From positions 6,882,001 to 6,946,000 of the forward strand of contig OY987230.1 of NCBI GenBank assembly GCA_963920705.1: a DNA stretch of 64,000 nt, read 5' to 3'. Positions 44,181 through 55,785 of this stretch are shown one piece after another. This DNA is from Odiellus spinosus (Eukaryota > Arthropoda > Arachnida > Opiliones > Phalangiidae). The position numbers and the translations under genes are program-made. Positions within the stretch are counted from its first letter, which is position 1. Each line of letters begins with the position of its first letter. A model generated the notes under the pieces. That model had not been told where the DNA came from, did not search any database, and worked only from the letters and a program-made list of their open reading frames with translations.

Positions 44181-44480
44181 TAAGACGGATGCACAGAGAC
44201 ATATTTTCACGCGTTTCGAGCTGATGTTCTCATTGACGTACAAACTCGTTTTCACGCGTTAATTGAAATATATAGACGCGCGAAAGTGCAACGCGTGAAA
44301 ATGTCTGTCTGTATCCGGCATTTTAAGGCGGATGCACACAAGACACATTTTCGTGAGTTTCAAGCTCGTGCGCTTATAGAAATACCATTAGCACACGAGC
44401 TTGAAACGCGCCAAAATGTGTCTGACAAGTGAGTGCGTACGCCTTCATATGGGCGCGCGAGATTGAAAAGCGTGAAAATA
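44181..44480. repeat. Family W, stacked hairpins
   Basis: Two inverted repeats in a row: 44181-44323 (GGATGCACAGAGACA-TATTTTCACGCG with its inverse CGCGTGAAAATGTCTG) and 44327-44448 (AAGGCGGATGCACACAAGAC with its inverse ending GCGTACGCCTT). A third half-unit (GCGTGAAAATAGGTCTGTG) follows. Shared motif: ACATTTTCACGCGTTTC and CAAGCTCGT. Confidence 0.8.
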
Positions 44481-44508
44481 GGTCTGTGTGCTTTAGAATG
44501 TTTTTCTT

Positions 44509-44785
44509 TTAAAGGGAGAATGCAACCTAACAACAAGTGATTTTTTATCGATTCCTTATCGTTTAAATATGCCTAGTCCACCAGTAATAAAAATAAACAA
44601 ACATATTCAACTAGAAATATATATAAAACTTACCTGGGAAATAGACTTTGCTGGATCCATGGAAATCCTGAACTCCTCGTATAAAGACTAGCGATCAATG
44701 ACATTGATCGATGGCCTTATATGGAGAACGAACGATCTCCATGAATCCAGCTAAGCCTATTTCCCGGCTAATTATTTCTAGCGCT
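44509..44785 (+). mobile_element. Family C MITE, right end lost
   Basis: TTAA-AGGGAGAATGCAACC, GTTTAAATATGCC, AAAACTTACCTGGG, GCTGGATCCATGG, and the inner mirror CATGAATCCAGCTAAGCC. After TTTCCCGGCTAATTATTTC the sequence leaves the family. Confidence 0.85.
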
Positions 44786-45258
44786 CTAGTACGACCCCTC
44801 GTCCGATCCGTACTCAGTTTGTTCCCAAAAGCAGCCTATCACGCTACATCTATGGTTCAATCATTTGTGAAAATAATTAGCAGGGTGCCAAATTTAAACT
44901 ATCCAATTATGGATTTCCTGATGCTATCTTATCAAACTAAGTTGTAAGCCCGTGGCGGACGTCAGTGATGACTGTGCACTGTACATTGAAGCTTTTCAAA
45001 TGGAAAAAGGAAGGGCCTTCAGTATAGTAAACAAGACCGATTGAACATTTATTTGTAGCAATTCGCCTTGAACATCTAAGTAACCAGCTATACTAATAAA
45101 ACTCCCAATTTCCGTAGAAGAAAAATACTCCTCCGAATCTTTGTTTTCACTTCTTGACCTCTGGTTGTGTAGTTCGAAAATAAATTTAATCTAAAGTACA
45201 TCGTTAAAGGGAAGACGAATCAAATAACTAGAAAAATTACAAACGAGATTTTTATTTT
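44786..45258. other. No supported gene
   Basis: The frame at 44711-44947 partly reads through the C element. Nothing else seen. Confidence 0.4.
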
Positions 45259-45666
45259 TTAAAGGGAGAATGCAAACTAACAACATCGATTCCTTATCGT
45301 TTAAATATTCCTAATCCACTAGTGAAAATATTTACGAATTAATATTAAATTAGAAATATATATATATATATATATATATACCCGAAAAATAGGCTTAGCG
45401 GGATTCATGGAGATCATGATCTAGCGATTGTAAATCTCGTGGAAATCTCGCGGGAACGACGGGCCTTTGCTCATTGGTCGCTAGACCGTACGCGGAGGCA
45501 ATTCAGGATCTCCCTGAATCCCGCTAAGCCTATTTTCGGGGTAAGTTATAAATTTATTTTTAGTTCAATATTTGTTTATTTAACTTTTTATCGGTGGATT
45601 AGGCCTATTAAAACGATAAGGAATCGATAAAATATCATTTGTGATTAGTCTGCATTCTCTCTTTAA
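45259..45666 (+). mobile_element. Family C MITE, complete
   Basis: 408 bp from TTAA to TTAA. Left AGGGAGAATGCAAAC; right GTCTGCATTCTCTCTTTAA. A (TA)n run sits at 45358-45380. Inner palindrome AATAGGCTTAGCGGGATTC and GAATCCCGCTAAGCCTATT, with GGGGTAAGTT after it. Confidence 0.92.
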
Positions 45667-45675
45667 GGGGGAATC

Positions 45676-45915
45676 TAATTAAAGTAGATACGTAATTAAC
45701 CTGACTCGATTCGGGCAGCTTGTCAAATTAATCTCACGCCAAGCTCGCGAATTTAATCATGAGAGGCTGTTGTTTTTATAAATGCGTCATTTCAATATGC
45801 TCCCGTATAGAATAACGAAAGAAATTAGCTTTCCCAATCAGGGCAAAAATCTTCTAATTTGCTAAAAAATGGTTCAAATCTGCAAATTTCAACAGAATTT
45901 GACGAAATGAAATAA
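45676..45915 (+). mobile_element. Family H left-end fragment
   Basis: TTAAAGTAGATACG, AACCTGACTCGATTCGGG, CTCACGCCAAGCTCGCG, GCTCCCGTATAGAATAACG, CTAAAAAATGGTTCAAAT. About 240 bp of one end. Confidence 0.88.
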
Positions 45916-46732
45916 CCTGAATTCAACAAGGGTGGACCATTGAAGGCATTTTAAATAAGATGAGTCTCCTCCTTCCTACGACGAGCACTCACTGAATCCA
46001 AACAAATATTATTCTAGGCCTATATTTTTAACTAAGAACTCATGATGATACAAATAATTAGATACTTTTTGATTTCATCTTCCCTTTGATTTGAGCTATT
46101 ATAAGAGTTCTAAGGAATTTAAAAGAGCGAATAGATAGAATTTCGAACTTTCTAAGGTTTTATTCCCGCCTATGGTATATGTTTGTCGGCTAAAAAGTTC
46201 AATTTGAAACGAAAGAAAACAAATTCAGCGGCAAATCTCGGGTTCCTGCGGGTTGTTTCTTTATCTCAAAGTCGCGAAATTACTTTCTTAATGGGGAAAA
46301 AAATCCTTGGTGACAGATTGAAAAGTACCGTGGCTGATATTGTCTCTCTTTCGAGGATATTTCTGTCTTCAGAAGGATAAAAAAAGCTTAAAATTGAAAG
46401 AAAAAAAACTTCGAAAAAGTTATTGGAGAAGCGAGAAAACCCCAAAAAAATACTGGGGTATACTATACTCTCATCAACACGGAAAAAAATTATTGTGTGG
46501 CTTAAAAGGAAAAATATGAGTTATAAAAATAATTATTTTCTCTAGTTTACCAGTTGCTTAATTTTTGAGACACGAATTTTAATTTTACATATAGACTTAA
46601 TAATGATCTAAAATGAATTTCACCCAAACTATGTTTAATAAATGGAAAATAGTCAGTTAAAAATAAAATTCCACTTTGGAATCAACAAACCAATAAGCAT
46701 ACTCGAGAAGTCTATCACAATTATTGCACACG
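45916..46732. other. No supported gene
   Basis: AT-rich; no family recognised. Confidence 0.45.
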
Positions 46733-47130
46733 TTTTAGGTGTTAAAATTAGGCTTAATCGACGTTTGAAATTACGCTTAATCGACGTTTGAAACTAGGTT
46801 TAATCGACGTTTGAAATAAGGCTTATTCGGCGTTTGAAATTAGGCTTAATCGACGTTTGAAATTAGGTTTAATCTACGTTTGAAATTAGGCTTAAACAAC
46901 GTTTGAAATTAGGCTTAATCAACGTTTGAAATTAGGCGTAATCGATGTTTGAAATAAGGCTTATTCAACGTTTGAAATTAGGCGTAATCGACGTTTGAAA
47001 TAAGGCTTATTCGACGTTTGAAATTAGGCTTAATGGACGTTTGAAATTAGGCTTAATGGACGTTTGAAATTAGGCTTAATGGACGTTTGAAATTAGGCTT
47101 AATCAACATGTAAAATTAGGCTAAATCGAC
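46733..47130 (+). repeat. 23-bp tandem array, about 17 units
   Basis: Units of TTAGGCTTAATCGACGTTTG-AAA with common variants (ATCAACG, ATGGACG, AAGGCTTATTCG). Two-unit patterns recur, so blocks were duplicated. Confidence 0.96.
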
Positions 47131-47204
47131 GTTTAAAATGAAGCGCCTGACTTGATTCTCGCGATATGATGAACCGGGTGATTTTGAAATTAAATCTCGC
47201 CGCG

Positions 47205-47310
47205 TATTTTAAAATAAAAACTGAAACTCAATCGGAGTTTGCAATGAAGTTTAACAGTGTATCTAACTTAGCGTGTACCTTTTATCGTTCCCCACAAACA
47301 GACAAATATA
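47205..47310 (+). repeat. Family V repeat, copy 1
   Basis: GTTTGCAATGAAGTTTAACA, GTGTATCTAACTTAGCG, CCCACAAACAGAC resembles 52690-52800 over about 100 bp. Confidence 0.5.
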
Positions 47311-48245
47311 AATTTTAAATGAATTTTACCTGCAGTAAGAATAGGAGTCAAAAATAAATCTAAATACACCTTTTGTATAATATAGATAGTCTGCTGTTTT
47401 TACGTTTTTTTTTGCAAGCCTAGGTGTCACATACTTAATCTTTTAACTTGGGTTAACGAACTCTCACACGCATCTCTAAAGCTGCATTCGTAAAAGCTGG
47501 AAATTGACAACGTATTACATAAGGAAAAGTTCAGCTTTTCGCTCCTTTGAGAAGGCCGCTTAATTAAGACACAATGAAAGCACACCGACCACAATGAACT
47601 TTATCTGGATAATTTAATCACAAGACTATAGTTTTAAATCTCAAAAATTCAGGTTAGATCATGTATATGAACCGAAAACTGGGGAGACAAGTTACGTTCA
47701 TGATGCTACCTATTTTGTTCAGCAGTTTGCAAAAAACCAGGAAATTCTATTACGGGGGATTATACAATGATAAAACTAAGTTATTGTTGGAAACTTACTC
47801 TTGAATCAAATAGAGTGTTTTTGTTATTTTTGATTTAGCGACTGTAAAGCCAGATAAAAGAGAACTGAAAATAGTAGCTTTTATCATTGTCATCTTATAT
47901 AAAATCCACCACCCTTGCTAAAAAGAACTAAGATCATAACCAGTTTCGTACGAGCGTAAGGATTTTTCTTGGAGGAACTTCAGAGGGAGTTCCTGTCTGA
48001 TTCACTGTTTAGTCTAAGTTGGCGTTACCATATTCGTACTCCTACGCGCATGCGTGTAAAGCTAAGGGCCAGTCTCATCCCCTTATCAACATTTTTAATC
48101 ACGCAATTTGGTTGCTTTCCATTTAAAAAAATGCTTTACATAAATTTTATTGACCATGTTTATAATTAAATTTATTAACGAGACCGTTACTTCAAGGTTG
48201 CCTAAAACAGTTATTAAACGACTTAGAATTTCTTTCATAAGTAAT
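47311..48245. other. No supported gene
   Basis: A CpG-containing pocket at 47940-48080 includes GCGCATGCGTG. No exon supported. Confidence 0.4.
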
Positions 48246-48752
48246 TTTCCCGTAAAATAGGCTTAGCTGGATTCATGGAGATTATGAGTTTCTTCGCATT
48301 GAAGGGTCTGTGACCAATGAGAAAAGTCGCGTCGTTAAGGCGAGATCTCCATTAGACTTCCAATAACCTTCAATCGCTCGTTGACCAATCAATGCGAAGA
48401 AATTCAGAATCTCCATGAAGGAAGAGCGCACCACCGAAACGTACTAGTACAGCCTCTATCGGCAATAACAGTTACTAACGACGTATGGAGCACGTAGCGT
48501 GTCCATGGTGAAACCCTTTCTTAGTCTATGACTGGATTCATGGAGATCCTGAACTCCAAAGTCCATCGATCAAAGTCATTGCTTGCTAGTCCTTGTGCAG
48601 GATCTTCATGAATCCAGCTAAACCTTTTTTTGCCGGATAAGTTTTAAATTTATTTCTAGTTTAATATTTGTTTGTAATTATTTTTACTGTTGGATCAGGC
48701 CTACTTAAACGATCAAAAAACTGTTTATTGTTAGGTTGCATTCTCTCTTTAA
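48246..48752 (+). mobile_element. Family C MITE with internal insertion
   Basis: Left terminus lost. Inner left GTAAAATAGGCTTAGCTGG, right end GTTAGGTTGCATTCTCTCTTTAA to 48752. Between about 48420 and 48532 sits foreign sequence ending GAAACCCTTTCTTAGTCTATG, the same tail as at 43678-43701. After it, GGATTCATGGAGATCC restarts, so either an element inserted here or two C copies were joined. Confidence 0.8.
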
Positions 48753-49506
48753 ATGTAAATTAGGAATCCTTAGGGAGGGTGTTAGGTTTTTAAACCTCAT
48801 CTAGTTGCCACGTACGCAACTTCCCGCCTTTTATAGTACCTTCTATCCAGAAAGATCTAATTAGAGTTAAAATCCACTCACTCGCGATTAAATCGAGATG
48901 GAAGGAAATTTTAAACAAATTACAATAATAAATCAAAAGGGGCCTAACTTAAGCGGACAGACAGTCGAGAAAATTCTTCACCACTTTATATAAACGAAAG
49001 TTAAATTGACGTAATTAAATAGTACGACGTCCGTTAAAACCCAAACGAATTTCAACGCGGGATATATAATTAAAGCGGATGGAAATTTTTCCCCTCTACA
49101 GAGATTAAAGTCAGCAACTGTATCAAGCGAAGAATACCGTACACCTTTAAGGCTATCTGACGGTTCTAAACCGTATCTCGCGTATGATGATTGGATATAC
49201 ATGTAGAGTATCTCTGCTGTGACACGAACTTCATATTATCCGCTGAGGATAAGCGAAAAAGAAATGGTGGAAATAATTATTTTACCCGTGTAATTGGCTT
49301 ATAAATTGTGGATTTAAAGATTCAACTATGCCTATATATTTAAGGATAATTTTCACCAAGTCAAAAATAGTTCTTTCCACCAGCTAAATAATATTTTCGT
49401 TTTTGTTGCGAAAAATTCTTTATGAAATAGGTAAAGAGCCATTTATAAATTAAAAATTTGTTTATCCGATTTATAACTAATCAGTTAAAATGACGATCAG
49501 TTTTAT
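48753..49506. other. No supported gene
   Basis: Reverse frame of 74 codons at 48978-49202 lacks support. No family recognised. Confidence 0.4.
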
Positions 49507-49831
49507 CAAGAATCCATTCAGGTTCCATAAGAATATGGGAGGGCCGCGATTCAATAACCATCCTCCCAAACTTTGTAGCAAAAGTTCGTCTGCTTCCGTG
49601 CTTCGAATCGATTTTTCAAGTAAATCGCTCCTGATATTATATTATTAACCCGCGCCACTAACGACCTTGACATAATATTTTGGGTGATAAAAATGGAGCC
49701 GACCGAAAAAAGATCTAAGCGTACAAATGTTGCGAAAATTGCGGACGAACTTTTGTTACAAAGTTTGGGAGGATGGTACCAGAGACTAAAGCTATGCTCC
49801 CATATTCTTATGGAGCCTGAATGGATTCTTG
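49507..49831 (+). mobile_element. Family L element, complete
   Basis: 325 bp, CAAGAATCC...GGATTCTTG, near-palindromic arms (CATAAGAATATGGGAG, CCATCCTCCCAAACTTTGTA, AAAGTTCGTC and their inverses). Perfect 7-bp duplication GTTTTAT. A 126-codon reverse frame crosses it; because the element is a palindrome with half copies elsewhere, I do not treat it as a gene. Confidence 0.92.
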
Positions 49832-50435
49832 GTTTTATCTGTTGACCGAACAGATATCTGGCTGTAGTTGGGAGCAGTAGGTGGAACAGACTTTTAGGGC
49901 AGTGTAATTTTATGAGAGTAACATATTTCATCTTTTCTATATTATCATGTTCAACAAGAGTTGCAACGAGTTTTTTCCCAAACGTGTTTTTTTTTTTTTT
50001 TTAATATTTTTTAAAAACTACTCCTGTATAAAAGAGTAGAACGGCTTCTTGAAGTCAAATGTTTAATTCGATCTCTATACCGAATATACTCTGTTACAGA
50101 AGTGTAAGCAAAACGGTAAAAGCTAGGGTGAATTGATTTTCCATAAGGAAAATAGTACTTCTTTACAACTCCTGAAAAAAACTATTTAAGGATTCAATTT
50201 ATAGTATTTTTATTTCAACTAAGCTTCTCTTCAAGCAAAATTTTCAAAACTACTAAAACATCCTATAAGGTTTAACACAATGTATTAATCCGCCCTAAAT
50301 CCTTCGCTAGTGCCAACTAATCTTGAACAAAACTGATTATCCTCCGCAACTTTAAAACTATGTTTCTATATAACAACAGCTAGAAACAGGCTGCAATTTT
50401 TTTTAGGAGCCGAATGTAAGTTTGAACTTAAGTTA
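49832..50435. other. No supported gene
   Basis: T run at 49986-50003. Nothing recognised. Confidence 0.45.
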
Positions 50436-51025
50436 CGTTCACACTAGAGTATCCCAAATCGATATTAAACGGTGAAATCAAACCCGATATTTAAATCCCT
50501 CTGAATCGTTTTAAAGGTCGGAATCAGATAATGAATAACTTAGAATATCCATTGATAATGAGGCTTTTTTAGAAATTTTAATCTCGGAAATTTTTTAAAA
50601 GTAAAAGCACAAATTATATAAACAGACGAATTATCCGGAGATAAAATTTCATTGATTAGTAAAAATTACGCGTTTATTCAAAAGGATAACGCCAAGATAA
50701 AAATACGACGTTTCTCGAAATCCGTGTAAAATGAAATATAATAATTATATTTCAATCTAAATCGAAACGAACTAACTAAATGATTACATTCTAGCTTCGA
50801 GATCTCAATTTGGGTTAAAATACGCGAAGAAACTCGAGTTTCAAATTGTATAACGTATCAATTTCCAATACAAAGTTTGCCTTAACATTCGCGTATACGT
50901 TAACTCAATTAAGAAATGGATATGTTTTCGCGAACGGATAGATCTGATTTACATTCACGATGGTCTTATTCAATTAACAAAAGTTATACGAATTCCGAAC
51001 TCTAAGGATTAGTATGAACGCGGCT
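50436..51025 (-). mobile_element. Family I element, copy 3, split by a G element
   Basis: Left GTTACGTTCACACTAGAGTA, AAATCGATATTAAACGGTG, AATCGTTT up to about 50508; right piece TTAGTATGAACGCGGCT at 51009-51025. A family G copy lies between. Confidence 0.7.
50509..51004 (-). mobile_element. Family G element, copy 6
   Basis: Reverse copy from GGTCGGAATCAGATAATG to AAAGTTATACGAATTCCG-AACTCTA; internal deletions near 50595 and 50860. Confidence 0.85.
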
Positions 51026-51467
51026 TATGTCTTATGTTGTTTCGGTAAATTTACTTGTAGCTAAAAATATTTCCCTTTTATTCAGCGGGAAAATGAAAAT
51101 TATGGGGGAGACTTTATAGCTTAGAGGCCCTTGTGGGATACGAAGCGTTTAACGCTGGAGCTATTATAGAAAAATGACTACTACTTCTTTAGATTACCAA
51201 GAAGTTTAACATTGCCTAACACTCCGCCGTAAAATTGACGGTAGAATGTTTCGGATAGCGTCGAATAACTAGGCCTACATCAAGTGTTTCAAGTTTCTCA
51301 AATATACTCAGTCTTGAATTGAGAGTGAGGAGAGAAAGTTATTTTTGAAAAAAATAAATAAATAGGCTTTAAATAGATCTACAATACTTCACAATTACTT
51401 GGGTGTACTCTTATAGAGGCCTTCTTTGAGCACGGAAGAAGGATACAAAGGGAGAGACATAAACATT
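51026..51467. other. No supported gene
   Basis: No recognised feature. Confidence 0.45.
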
Positions 51468-51760
51468 TTAAAGTATAGACAACCAACTGCTGACTCGATT
51501 CGAGCAGCTTGTGAAATTGATCTCGCGTCAAGTTGGAGAATTTCATCATAAGAAATTGAAAAAAAAAAAAAAAAAAAAAGAAATTAACGGATGTTTTTAC
51601 ATACGAGTGACGTCGGTTTTACTCTTCATTACAATGTGCTCCCATAGAATAACGAAAGAAATAGGCTTTTCCAATGAGAAAAAAATCTACTATTTGGTAA
51701 AAAAAATGTTCAAATAGGAAAATTCCAAAAATAGAAAAAATAACCTAAAATACAAAAGAA
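51468..51760 (+). mobile_element. Family H left-end fragment
   Basis: TTTTAAAGTATAGACAACC, GACTCGATTCGAGCAGC, ACATACGAGTGACGTCGG, GCTCCCATAGAATAACG, AATGAGAAAAAAATC. Includes a pure A run at 51561-51579. Confidence 0.85.
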
Positions 51761-51929
51761 ATTGGACCAAAAGCATTTTTAGTACCACTTTCGTTGGGTA
51801 ATTAATATTTTAAAACTAATATAGTTAGACATCAAAAATGAATACAAATTTAACGAAGATAATTAGACCTAACATGATTATTTTAGACAAGCAAAAACCC
51901 GTGAAATATTCAGAATTAATTTTCCAGGA

Positions 51930-52078
51930 TGATCTAGAATTTTCTAGACTTTTCTAGAATTTTCCGAATTTTTCCAGAACTTTCCAGACCTTTCTACAAT
52001 TTTCTAGAATTTTCTAGACCTCGCCAGACTATTTTGGAACATTCTAGAACATTCTGGAAAAGGTTACGGATATAATAG
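51930..52078 (-). repeat. Family M repeat with heat-shock-element arrays, copy 2
   Basis: Inverted relative of 33636-33735. GGAACATTCTAGAACATTC followed by TGGAA at 52036-52060 is a run of five alternating GAA/TTC blocks at exact 2-bp spacing, a textbook heat shock element. Other sets: GAATTTTCTAGA at 51937 and later. Ends at CCTTTTCC-type GGTTACGGAT. Confidence 0.75.
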
Positions 52079-52182
52079 TGTTTGATGTGAAAACCATTAA
52101 AATGAATCCCAGAAAATGTATATAAAGGCGATAGCTATAATGGAATCATTTTACTAAAAATATAGTTATGGAAATCTTACTG

Positions 52183-52590
52183 TAACGGACAATGAAGCCT
52201 GACAACAAGTGATTTTAAATCGATTCCTTTAAATAAGCTTAATCCACCATTAAAAAAATAAACAAATATTAAACTAGAAATAAATTTATAACTTAACCGG
52301 AAAATAGGCTTAGCGGGATTCATAAAGATCAGCTGAATGTCTTCGCATTCATGGCTCTGCGACCAATAGAATGTTATTGGAAGTCTCATAGAGATCTCAC
52401 CTTAGAGGTGGGCCATTACTCATGGCTCGCTGACCCATCAATGCGAAGAAAATCAGGATTTCCACGAATCCAGCTAAGCCTATTTTACGGGTAAGTTTTA
52501 AATTGATTTCTAGATTAATATTGGTTTGTAGTTTTTTTTTTTATTATTTATTTAAACGATAAAGAACCGATTAAAAAATTATCTCCAAAT
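52183..52590 (+). mobile_element. Family C MITE, ends worn
   Basis: GACAATGAAGCCTGACAACA, AGCTTAATCCACCA, ATAGGCTTAGCGGGATTC, inner CACGAATCCAGCTAAGCC and ACGGGTAAGTTTTAAATTG. Terminal TTAA-AGGG lost on both sides. Confidence 0.82.
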
Positions 52591-52689
52591 CTTTAATCTC
52601 TAAACCATATTATAATTAATTTCGGTCTTGTTAGGCTTAAAACCGACGTTTTGATTTAAGCCTCACGATATTCAAAATCATGACTTGCT

Positions 52690-52800
52690 TTTGAAATAGA
52701 AATTCACCGGGAATTTGCAATTAAGTTATTATAAGATAGTGTATCTAACTTTTGCGCGTACATTTTAGCTTTCTCGACAAACACATTCGTATCTAGAGAA
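52690..52800 (+). repeat. Family V repeat, copy 2
   Basis: AATTTGCAATTAAGTTA, TAGTGTATCTAACTTTTGCGCG, CGACAAACACATTCG, like 47205-47310. Confidence 0.5.
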
Positions 52801-53482
52801 TTATATATTTTGAATAAATGAATATGTTATCAATTAAAATCAAGCTATTTTCCGATTGGTTCAATTGGTTTATATCTTCCTAAATTGATTGGCAAATAAA
52901 TCCATGTCGTGGGAGCGAGCGAAAGCTTAATTAAAGTCAATATTCCGTAGCTCGTAAAATTTTCGCAAAGTTTGTATATAGGACCCTTAAAAGCCCTCGA
53001 GCGTCGTTTTCGAAAACGCCAATGAATTTGTACGAGTAGGTTTAATAATTAAAACGAAATAAATTAACGAAAATAACAGCGTAGCGTTGATATAAGTTAG
53101 AAAAGCCAGAGCTCCAGCTGAACCAACATTAACTAGGAGATATCGAAACAAACTAACGTAATATATTCGGAACGCGCTCGCAACTTATGGCAACAGTTTT
53201 ACTGAACAGCTTGTGTTTTGATAAGGAATATCTTTCAGCGCCGATAGCGTTTGATGATCCAAGCCTGTGGCGTAATATAAATGTACGTTCAACTGAGCTT
53301 TACAAGAAGGGAAAAGACTGAAGCGTATTGTTACACAATGCTTAACATCATAGGGAAAACGTACTACTTTTGAATAGGGGTAAAATGAGACTCAGATATT
53401 TCAACAACGCAATCAAATTGAAGTTCAAAAGGTGAATTTGTTTAAAGGGGAAGACTGAGCGGTTAAATTTTCCGTTTAAGAA
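52801..53482. other. No supported gene
   Basis: No family recognised; a CpG-containing stretch at 52980-53010 has no exon support. Confidence 0.4.
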
Positions 53483-53960
53483 TTAAAGGGAAAATTAGAG
53501 TTAAAAATGGAACAGATTTTGAATTTATTTTCGGAATCACCAAAAAAAAAATCGTATTTGAAATTTTTAGACACGTTTTTGGTACTTAAATTCTAAACTT
53601 TGGTTAAGTTGGGTAAAGTTTGAATAAAAGTAAATATAAATTTCGGCCAATCATATTATTTCAGCCTTCAACAACTCTTGTAATGTCCTAACGTTAAAAG
53701 AATAGGCCAGTTTTTGACGCTCAAGGTCTGGTCAAACGACGGCCTATTCTAATAATGTTACGGAATTACAAGAGCTATTGAAGGCTGACATAATATGACT
53801 GGTCGAAATTTATATTTATTTTTATTCAAACTTTACCGAACTTAAGAAATTAAATTGAAAGTGTCTCAAAATTCCCAAAAAATTGTCGAAAACGCTTTTT
53901 TGATTGGCGATTCTGAAAATAAATTCAAAAGTTGTATTTTAGCTTCACGTTTCCCTTTAA
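53483..53960. mobile_element. Family P palindromic TTAA element, complete
   Basis: 478 bp from TTAA to TTAA. Arms pair over most of the length: GGGTAAAGTTTGAATAAAAG with its inverse, AAATATAAATTTCGGCCAATC with GACTGGTCGAAATTTATATT, CCTTCAACAACTCTTGTAA with TTACAAGAGCTATTGAAGG, and AGAATAGGCC with GGCCTATTCT around the loop. No frame. Confidence 0.9.
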
Positions 53961-54127
53961 GTTCAAGAAATCATCATGATTTCTGAATTTCAATTTTAAA
54001 ATTTAAAAACCAATTGGTTTGCTTTTTTTTTTCTTTAGATTGAAGGGCGAAGTAATATTGCGACTTAATTACAGTCCTACTTTATAAAAAAAGGCAGTCA
54101 TCGCGGTGATTATTTTCTTTTCATTGG

Positions 54128-54330
54128 GGCATCTTGCCTTTCCCGGGTGGCCATCTTATTTCCTATCGCATCCCATCTTATTTCCTATTGCTGCCCATCT
54201 TGTATTTTCTTGTTTAACATCAGACGACATATTGCTTTCTATTGGAGGCTGTTTGTCCATCAGCAGCTCCATCATCGGCAATCATCTTATTTTTCACGTG
54301 GCCATCTTGCTTACCATCGGTGGTCATCAA
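54128..54330 (+). repeat. Worn tandem repeat around CCATCTTATTTCC
   Basis: About nine degenerate units around GGCCATCTT or CCCATCTT, with TTTCCTATTG. The core resembles that of the 42005 array, but the spacing is irregular. Two overlapping frames through it are not genes. Confidence 0.55.
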
Positions 54331-54933
54331 TCAATATTTGCAAAACTAATTTGATTTCACGAAGTTTATGGGAAATCGCGTAACTCTATTTCACGACATT
54401 TCGTTCATGGGAGGACCTTAATTGCTTATTTTTACCAAATGATTTAGTCTGATTTTAATTATTCTTGTTGTAATAATATAAACAAATGTCACGTGTAATG
54501 AAACGTGACCTTTCTTATAAGGTCAAATTATTTTTATAACCTGATCTGTTCCTTTAAATTGCCCAAATATTGAGACTTGGTCTTTAAGCAACGACCAAAT
54601 AATAATATACTTTTCCTGGCAGAGGAGATCAATCCAAGCTAGCTACTGCCACAAGTAAATCATCCTTCAAGTTTATAAGACGACATAATGCGGGTGACAA
54701 TGAAGTGAGTCCGATTTTCTCGGTCCATGGTTTCACCCGAAGTATTCCTAAATTTGTACAGAAAGGCGGGCAAGACCCAGTATATTCTTTCTAGAGTAAA
54801 TCAGACTCGAAATCGTGACGGCCGGGCGAGACACGCTCCTTCGGTTTCGTGAGAGAGAGGGGAGAGATGTTTTCAGTCGATACACTTTCACTACCGTAAA
54901 CGTCTAGAAAGTTCAGAGCAATATTAGCACCGC
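54331..54933. other. No supported gene
   Basis: More balanced composition at 54680-54900; no exon I can defend. Confidence 0.35.
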
Positions 54934-55270
54934 CAGAAGCCGATGAAACCCTCCTTTGAAGTCTATTACTCCCTGGTCTTGTCTACCCCTCTCTGTATGG
55001 GTTAGTTTCAAAAAGCGCGATTCGTACGCCTCCTAACGGTAGATATTTTCGGAGCGGGAGTTCGTCGAGCGAATATCTCTAGCAGCCTTGGAGTTCGTCA
55101 AAAAAACGTCGTCGTTTGTGGAGAGAGAGAATTTACAATTTTCCGTAGACAGGGGGTATGAAGTAGGACCCCTCCGATCTCGTAAAATTGGGAATTTTAC
55201 CCATACAGAGAGGAGCGCTATATGGAACATTAGAGTAGTAGACTTCAAAGGAGGGTTTCATCGGCTTCTG
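54934..55270 (-). mobile_element. Family A inverted-repeat element
   Basis: 337 bp, CAGAAG...CTTCTG, perfect 7-bp duplication GCACCGC. Inverse orientation and near-identical to the copy at 25828, including the blocks around CTAACGGTAGATATTTTCGG and GGACCCCTCCGATCTCG. Confidence 0.95.
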
Positions 55271-55785
55271 GCACCGCCTACTTAGTTCCAATCTCAACCG
55301 CTAGAAAGAGCAATTTCGAATTCCGTATCTCGACCGTTTAGAGTTTTTGGATTTTTCCCTTTCTCATCGGACGAAAGCTCTGACAACAAAACTTTCGGAA
55401 GCACATACCAATCATAATATGCCTTGTTGTAAACTCGAAGCGTGATTTACATGTGCTACTGCAAACGCAGCCTGAAACTGAGTAGTATAGAAAAGCTATT
55501 TTATTATATCCTTTTCCAATAATACAATGTAAGTCAATATTTCCAACCAAGAACTAATTTATGTAATCGAAAACGTATAAAGAGGAAAATTATGTTTCAT
55601 GAATTCAGACTTTGTTTTTGAACGTATTCCACGTTGTTTTTAAAAAATTAAAACAGACTGCTACATAGACATCTGTGTGGGTGCTTTTAGTCAGGGTCAA
55701 TTTAACATTTCACGGAAGAATTCGAGCACTTAAAGAAATCGTCGAAAACAACATAATTTGAATTATTTTCAAAATAATATTACGT
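55271..55785. other. No supported gene
   Basis: A reverse frame (55338-55550) contains a Cys-rich stretch, GCVCSSTCKS and MCFRKFCCQS, without convincing splice sites. Confidence 0.35.

Noticed and set aside
43915..44202. 95-codon reverse frame with a hydrophobic stretch
   Set aside because: Its start lies in the W hairpin repeat and nothing else supports expression.
49551..49931. 126-codon reverse frame
   Set aside because: It crosses the palindromic L element and its flank; half copies of L elsewhere do not keep it and no splice signals were seen.
54106..54383. Two overlapping frames around 54106-54383
   Set aside because: They translate a worn CCATCTTATTTCC tandem repeat.
55338..55550. 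Cys-rich reverse frame as an exon of a secreted protein
   Set aside because: Possible acceptor and donor do not leave an open phase together.
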